In this document: piece by piece, positions 5,917 through 8,594 of the stretch
Numbering within the stretch: position 1 is the first letter of the stretch
How the letters are laid out: the number at the start of each line of letters is the position of its first letter
Assembly: GCA_025354615.1 (NCBI GenBank)
Contig: JANXMO010000604.1
Coordinates: forward strand, 1-8,594
Length of the DNA: 8,594 nt
From: Burkholderiales bacterium
Lineage (GTDB): Bacteria; Pseudomonadota; Gammaproteobacteria; Burkholderiales; Burkholderiaceae_C
Reading direction: 5' to 3'
Notes under the pieces: model-generated
Told to the model about the DNA's origin: nothing
Database searches by the model: none
The model's input: the letters and a program-made list of their open reading frames with translations, nothing else
Translations under genes and position numbers: made by a program

Positions 5917-7125
5917 TCAATTTGACTCTTTGATCAACCGCCCCGCCGCCGCCTGCACCGGCCGTGCGTTCATCGGGTACAGGCGCGAGAAGATGGCGAC
6001 TTGCTGGGGTGAAATGGGCACCGGGGTTTTCATGACCATCCACAGCACGCCTTCGCTGCAGGGCGGCGTGGTCAGCGAGCCCATGTAGGTGTAGTAGCTT
6101 CGTTCGGTGGGCAGCAGTTCGTTCAGGTTGATCGGGGTTTGCGCCGCCACTTCCTCGCCTTTTTCCAGCGGCAGGTTGTTCCACACGGTTTGCACGACCG
6201 GTTGCCAGCTGCCGCGGTCGAGCAGCACGGCGATGACCGCCAGGTGGCCTTCGAGATCCTTGTGGACGAGGTGGGCGACCATGTCGAACTGGCGGCCGTT
6301 GATGCGCTCTTCGCTCGGGCGGTGGAAGTGGAACTGCACCAGCTCATAGCGCTTGCCCATCACCTCGATGCCGTTGCCGGCGCCGACGTTGACCTGCACG
6401 GTGTGGCCGTTGTCGACGACGCGAAAGCCGCTGGGCTTGTAGTCGAACTGCACGTCATCGAGCTGCACCTTGATGCCGTCGCGGATGTCGATCGGGCTTT
6501 GGCGGGTGCCGCTCGAGCATTTGGAAAACTCGGGCTGCAGCTGGCCCCAGGTCGCGGGGCCGGCGGTGCCTTCGTAGTCCCAGTGCGGTGCTTGGCCGCG
6601 TCCAGCCATTGCCAGCGGCGCCGGCAAGGCGGCGCGTGCGGCCGTTCGCGCGGCGGTTGTGGCGCGGTGCGGCGCCTCGCCGTGGCCGGCGGCCACCTTG
6701 GCCGGCGCCGCCTCGATCGTGCTGGCGCGTGACACGACGCGCAGCACATGCGGGTTGCGCGCCTCGGGTGCCTTGCTGGCGCCGAGTTTTTCGGCCAGGC
6801 GCTCGCGCACCAGGTCCATCGGGTCTTTGGCGGCAATGGAGCCCGGCCCGGCAGCTTTGTTGTTGGTGGTGGTGCTCGTGCTCCGCATCACGCTTCTGCG
6901 CTCGACCGGTGCTTCTTCTGCCGGTTCCGCCAGCGCTTCTTTTTTCAACGCCGAACGGCTGGCGTCGGCTTTGCCTGCCGATGCACGCGCTGTGGCGGGC
7001 GGTGCATCGTGCTCCGCGGCGGCACGCTCGGAAGCACCTGCCGGGCCGGCGGCCGCGCCCCAACCGCAGACGCAAGCCAGCGCCACGGCCCAGGGTGAGC
7101 GCAAGGGAAAAGTCGGCAAGGGCAT
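5917..7125 (-). CDS. cah: Secreted alpha carbonic anhydrase with long Ala-rich N-terminal linker
   Basis: The gene encodes 402 residues from ATG 7125, which has GGAG seven bases upstream; a GTG at 7140 is a poorer start. It hydrates CO2 to bicarbonate in the periplasm. An N-terminal signal peptide is visible (SPWAVALACVCGWGAAAGPA, likely cleaved near GAS-E). Residues about 35-175 are low-complexity and Ala-rich. The catalytic domain fills 180-402: HWDYEGTAGPATWGQL, CSSGTRQSPIDI, proton-shuttle His in DNGHTVQV (His241), zinc ligands in FHFHRPSE (His266, His268) and AHLVH (His285), then YMGSLTTPPCSEGV. Cys203 and Cys356 fit the conserved disulfide of bacterial enzymes. Typical bacterial members are about 220-260 residues, so the linker makes this one unusually long. 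The last 20 codons lie in the 49-bp repeat and differ at the tip from the displaced copy at 4693-4755, so the 3' end may have been supplied by the inserted DNA. Confidence 0.95.
   Translation of the reverse strand: MPLPTFPLRSPWAVALACVCGWGAAAGPAGASERAAAEHDAPPATARASAGKADASRSALKKEALAEPAEEAPVERRSVMRSTSTTTNNKAAGPGSIAAKDPMDLVRERLAEKLGASKAPEARNPHVLRVVSRASTIEAAPAKVAAGHGEAPHRATTAARTAARAALPAPLAMAGRGQAPHWDYEGTAGPATWGQLQPEFSKCSSGTRQSPIDIRDGIKVQLDDVQFDYKPSGFRVVDNGHTVQVNVGAGNGIEVMGKRYELVQFHFHRPSEERINGRQFDMVAHLVHKDLEGHLAVIAVLLDRGSWQPVVQTVWNNLPLEKGEEVAAQTPINLNELLPTERSYYTYMGSLTTPPCSEGVLWMVMKTPVPISPQQVAIFSRLYPMNARPVQAAAGRLIKESN
5931..5979. repeat. Right copy of the 49-bp direct repeat (att-like), inside the carbonic anhydrase gene
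   Basis: It is identical to 4707-4755 and in the same orientation. It encodes the end of the carbonic anhydrase (YPMNARPVQAAAGRLI), and the reading frame is kept intact across it. Beyond its outer edge the gene continues normally. Inward from it, the stop codon and flank differ from the left copy. This is the pattern left when an element integrates in a gene's 3' end and restores it. Confidence 0.9.
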
Positions 7126-7131
7126 GGCAAT

Positions 7132-7135
7132 CTCC
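7132..7135 (-). promoter_or_regulatory. Ribosome binding site that sets the carbonic anhydrase start
   Basis: GGAG lies 6 bases before ATG 7125 on the minus strand. It lies inside the extension that would be translated from GTG 7140. It favours the ATG, which also gives a cleaner signal peptide. Confidence 0.6.
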
Positions 7136-7269
7136 GGCACAAGAAGAAGTGAGGTCTCGTGCGGTTATCGGCCCGCGCCGCGGCGGCTTGATGGCGGAGG
7201 CAGGAGCGTTAAGCGGCGCGCCCGGCAGGCGCGAACGGCTGTGCCGTCAGGGCGGGCGCTGTACCGCCG

Positions 7270-8484
7270 TCAAACCAGGCCCAGCCGTGGCGCCACCCAG
7301 CGCCAGGCAAAGAGGCCCACACCCATCATCACCAGCGACGCAACAGCCAGCGCCGCCGTCGAGTGCATGACCAGCGGCGCCAGCACGCCGGCCACCAAGC
7401 CATTCGCCAAGCTGCCAACGCAGGCTTGCAGCGATGACGCCATGCCGCGCCGCTCGGGCACGCGGTCCAGCGCCAGCAGCGTGACCACCGGCACCATCAG
7501 CGCCCAGCCGAAAGAGAACACGGCAATCGGCAACATTGCCCACGCCACCCGGGCGGTGAACGCCAGGTTCAGCGCCACGTTGATCACCGATACGACGGCC
7601 ATGATGGCAAAGCCCCAGCCGATTTGCCGCCGCGGCGGCACGCGCCCGGCCAGCCGGCCCGACAACCAGGCGCCGCTCATGATGCCGCTGATGGTCAGCA
7701 GAAAAAACCAGAAAAAGCGCGCTGGCGGCAAGCCCAGGTGCTCACCGAGGAACACCGGCGCCGACAGTACATAGAGAAACATGCCATTGAACGGGATGCC
7801 GCTGGCCAGCACCAGCATCAGAAAGCGCCGGTCGGTGCCCAGCTGCCAATACCCATGCAGCAGGCTGCGCACTTCGAAGGGCTGGCGCCCGCCGGCCGGC
7901 AGCGTCTCCGGCAGCAGTCGGTAATTGGCCACCCAAAGCAGAGCACCCAGCGCCGTCAGCAGCCAGAAAATGGCGTGCCAGCCGATGTGGACGAAGAGAA
8001 AACCGCCCGCCATCGGTGCTACCGCCGGTGCGATGCCGAAGTAAATCGTGACCTGCGACATCACGCGCTGGGCATCCGCTGGCGCGAACAAATCGCGGAT
8101 CACCGCGCGCGACACGACGATGCCCGCGCCCGCCGCCATGCCCTGCACCGCGCGGAAAAACACCAGCCAGCCGATGTGCTGCGACAGCGCGCAGCCGGCC
8201 GATGCCAGCGTGAACACCGCAACGCCCCACAGCACCACCGGGCGGCGGCCCAGGCTGTCGGACAGCGAACCGTGGAACAGGTTCATCAGCGCAAAGCCGA
8301 ACAGGTAGGCCGACAGCGTTTGCTGCATCTGCACCGGCGTGGCGCCGAGCGAGCCGGCAATGCCGGTAAAGGCGGGCAAATAAGTGTCGATGGAAAACGG
8401 CCCGAGCATGCCCAGGCAGGCCAGCAACAGCGCGAGCGCCCAGCGTGGCGCGCGCCAGACAACGGGAGAAGCAAGGGTGTTCAT
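7270..8484 (-). CDS. Bcr/CflA-type major facilitator drug efflux transporter
   Basis: This 404-residue inner-membrane protein starts at ATG 8484; a TTG three codons upstream is less likely. The sequence is hydrophobic throughout, consistent with 12 transmembrane helices. Recognisable parts are the first helix ending GPFSIDTYLPA (28-38), MFS motif A GSLSDSLGRRP (72-82) between helices 2 and 3, the SRAVIRDLFAP segment (125-135), an antiporter motif-C-like stretch APAVAPMAGGFL (152-163), and GWHAIFWLL (168-176). These fit the Bcr/CflA subfamily of proton antiporters that export bicyclomycin, chloramphenicol, sulfonamides or small metabolites. The actual substrate cannot be told from sequence. 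Length is normal for the family (about 400). It is separated from the carbonic anhydrase by 144 bases with no clear terminator, so read-through into that gene is possible. Confidence 0.93.
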   Translation of the reverse strand: MNTLASPVVWRAPRWALALLLACLGMLGPFSIDTYLPAFTGIAGSLGATPVQMQQTLSAYLFGFALMNLFHGSLSDSLGRRPVVLWGVAVFTLASAGCALSQHIGWLVFFRAVQGMAAGAGIVVSRAVIRDLFAPADAQRVMSQVTIYFGIAPAVAPMAGGFLFVHIGWHAIFWLLTALGALLWVANYRLLPETLPAGGRQPFEVRSLLHGYWQLGTDRRFLMLVLASGIPFNGMFLYVLSAPVFLGEHLGLPPARFFWFFLLTISGIMSGAWLSGRLAGRVPPRRQIGWGFAIMAVVSVINVALNLAFTARVAWAMLPIAVFSFGWALMVPVVTLLALDRVPERRGMASSLQACVGSLANGLVAGVLAPLVMHSTAALAVASLVMMGVGLFAWRWVAPRLGLV

Positions 8485-8542
8485 GGAAAGCAAAAGATGG
8501 CAAAGCGCGAAGCGGAGAAACCGCTGTCAGCAAGGGAGAGGC

Positions 8543-8556
8543 CCGCGGCACCGCGG
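8543..8556. repeat. CCGCGG repeat upstream of the efflux gene
   Basis: The hexamer CCGCGG occurs twice with a 2-bp spacer, 59 bp before the transporter start. Because the hexamer is self-complementary, the whole is both a direct and an inverted repeat. It could be an operator for a regulator of the transporter. In G+C-rich DNA it may also be chance. Confidence 0.3.
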
Positions 8557-8594
8557 AAAAGCCGGGGCCGACAAAAAAGTGTGAAGCGGGCCGA

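Noticed and set aside
5870..5924. Possible integron attC-like structure after the HEPN pseudogene
   Set aside because: Short repeats (GTTTGCG twice, CTCAATCTG/CTCAATTTG) and a quasi-palindrome at 5898-5909 are present. The paired core sites and folded symmetry expected of attC could not be laid out.
7235..7247. Hairpin ACGGC-TGT-GCCGT downstream of the transporter as a terminator
   Set aside because: The stem is only 5 bp, no T-tract follows on either strand, and such short repeats are common in G+C-rich DNA.
6659..7774. 371-codon open frame on the plus strand
   Set aside because: It spans the 5' part of the carbonic anhydrase and the 3' part of the transporter in antisense. Its composition is typical of G+C-rich shadow frames, with no domain.

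Overview
The window looks like a stretch of a G+C-rich betaproteobacterial chromosome, probably Burkholderiales. This rests on codon usage, on the radical SAM/UdgX gene pair, and on the carbonic anhydrase and Bcr/CflA transporter types. The genus cannot be fixed from sequence alone. Most genes lie on the minus strand. The left end (about 1-1050) and the middle (about 4756-5930) look less G+C-rich and accessory.

Layout. Bases 3-779 (+) hold the 3' part of an unrecognised membrane-anchored protein with an RNGLEH (R-x4-H, HEPN-like) motif. A gene-poor gap follows. Bases 1049-1612 (-) hold a dead toxin-antitoxin pair: a RelE/HigB-like toxin with two stops and a frameshift, and an XRE/NadS-like antitoxin cut by an amber codon. 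Bases 1569-4590 (-) carry a two-gene DNA-repair cassette: a radical SAM protein with a C-terminal helix-hairpin-helix, followed by a fusion of a DUF4130-type domain to a UdgX-type uracil-DNA glycosylase. A well-matched LexA box (4629-4648) sits 38 bp upstream of the radical SAM start codon, so the cassette is very probably part of the SOS response. The radical SAM protein also ends in QGDLF, a match to the beta sliding-clamp binding pentapeptide.

Bases 4756-5979 look like a small insertion. The last 49 bp before it (4707-4755) are repeated exactly at 5931-5979, inside the 3' end of the alpha carbonic anhydrase gene. The left copy still has its own in-frame stop codon and a terminator-like hairpin, so it appears to be the displaced original end of that gene. 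The inserted DNA carries an MNT-type nucleotidyltransferase with a winged helix (antitoxin-like, intact). It overlaps a HEPN partner (toxin-like) that is broken by two opposite frameshifts.

The right end holds the secreted alpha carbonic anhydrase (5917-7125, -) with a long Ala-rich linker, and a 12-helix Bcr/CflA-type efflux transporter (7270-8484, -).

The most interesting system is the SOS-controlled radical SAM plus DUF4130-UdgX cassette, whose chemistry is not known to me. The att-like duplication of the carbonic anhydrase 3' end around a decaying MNT/HEPN module is the second.
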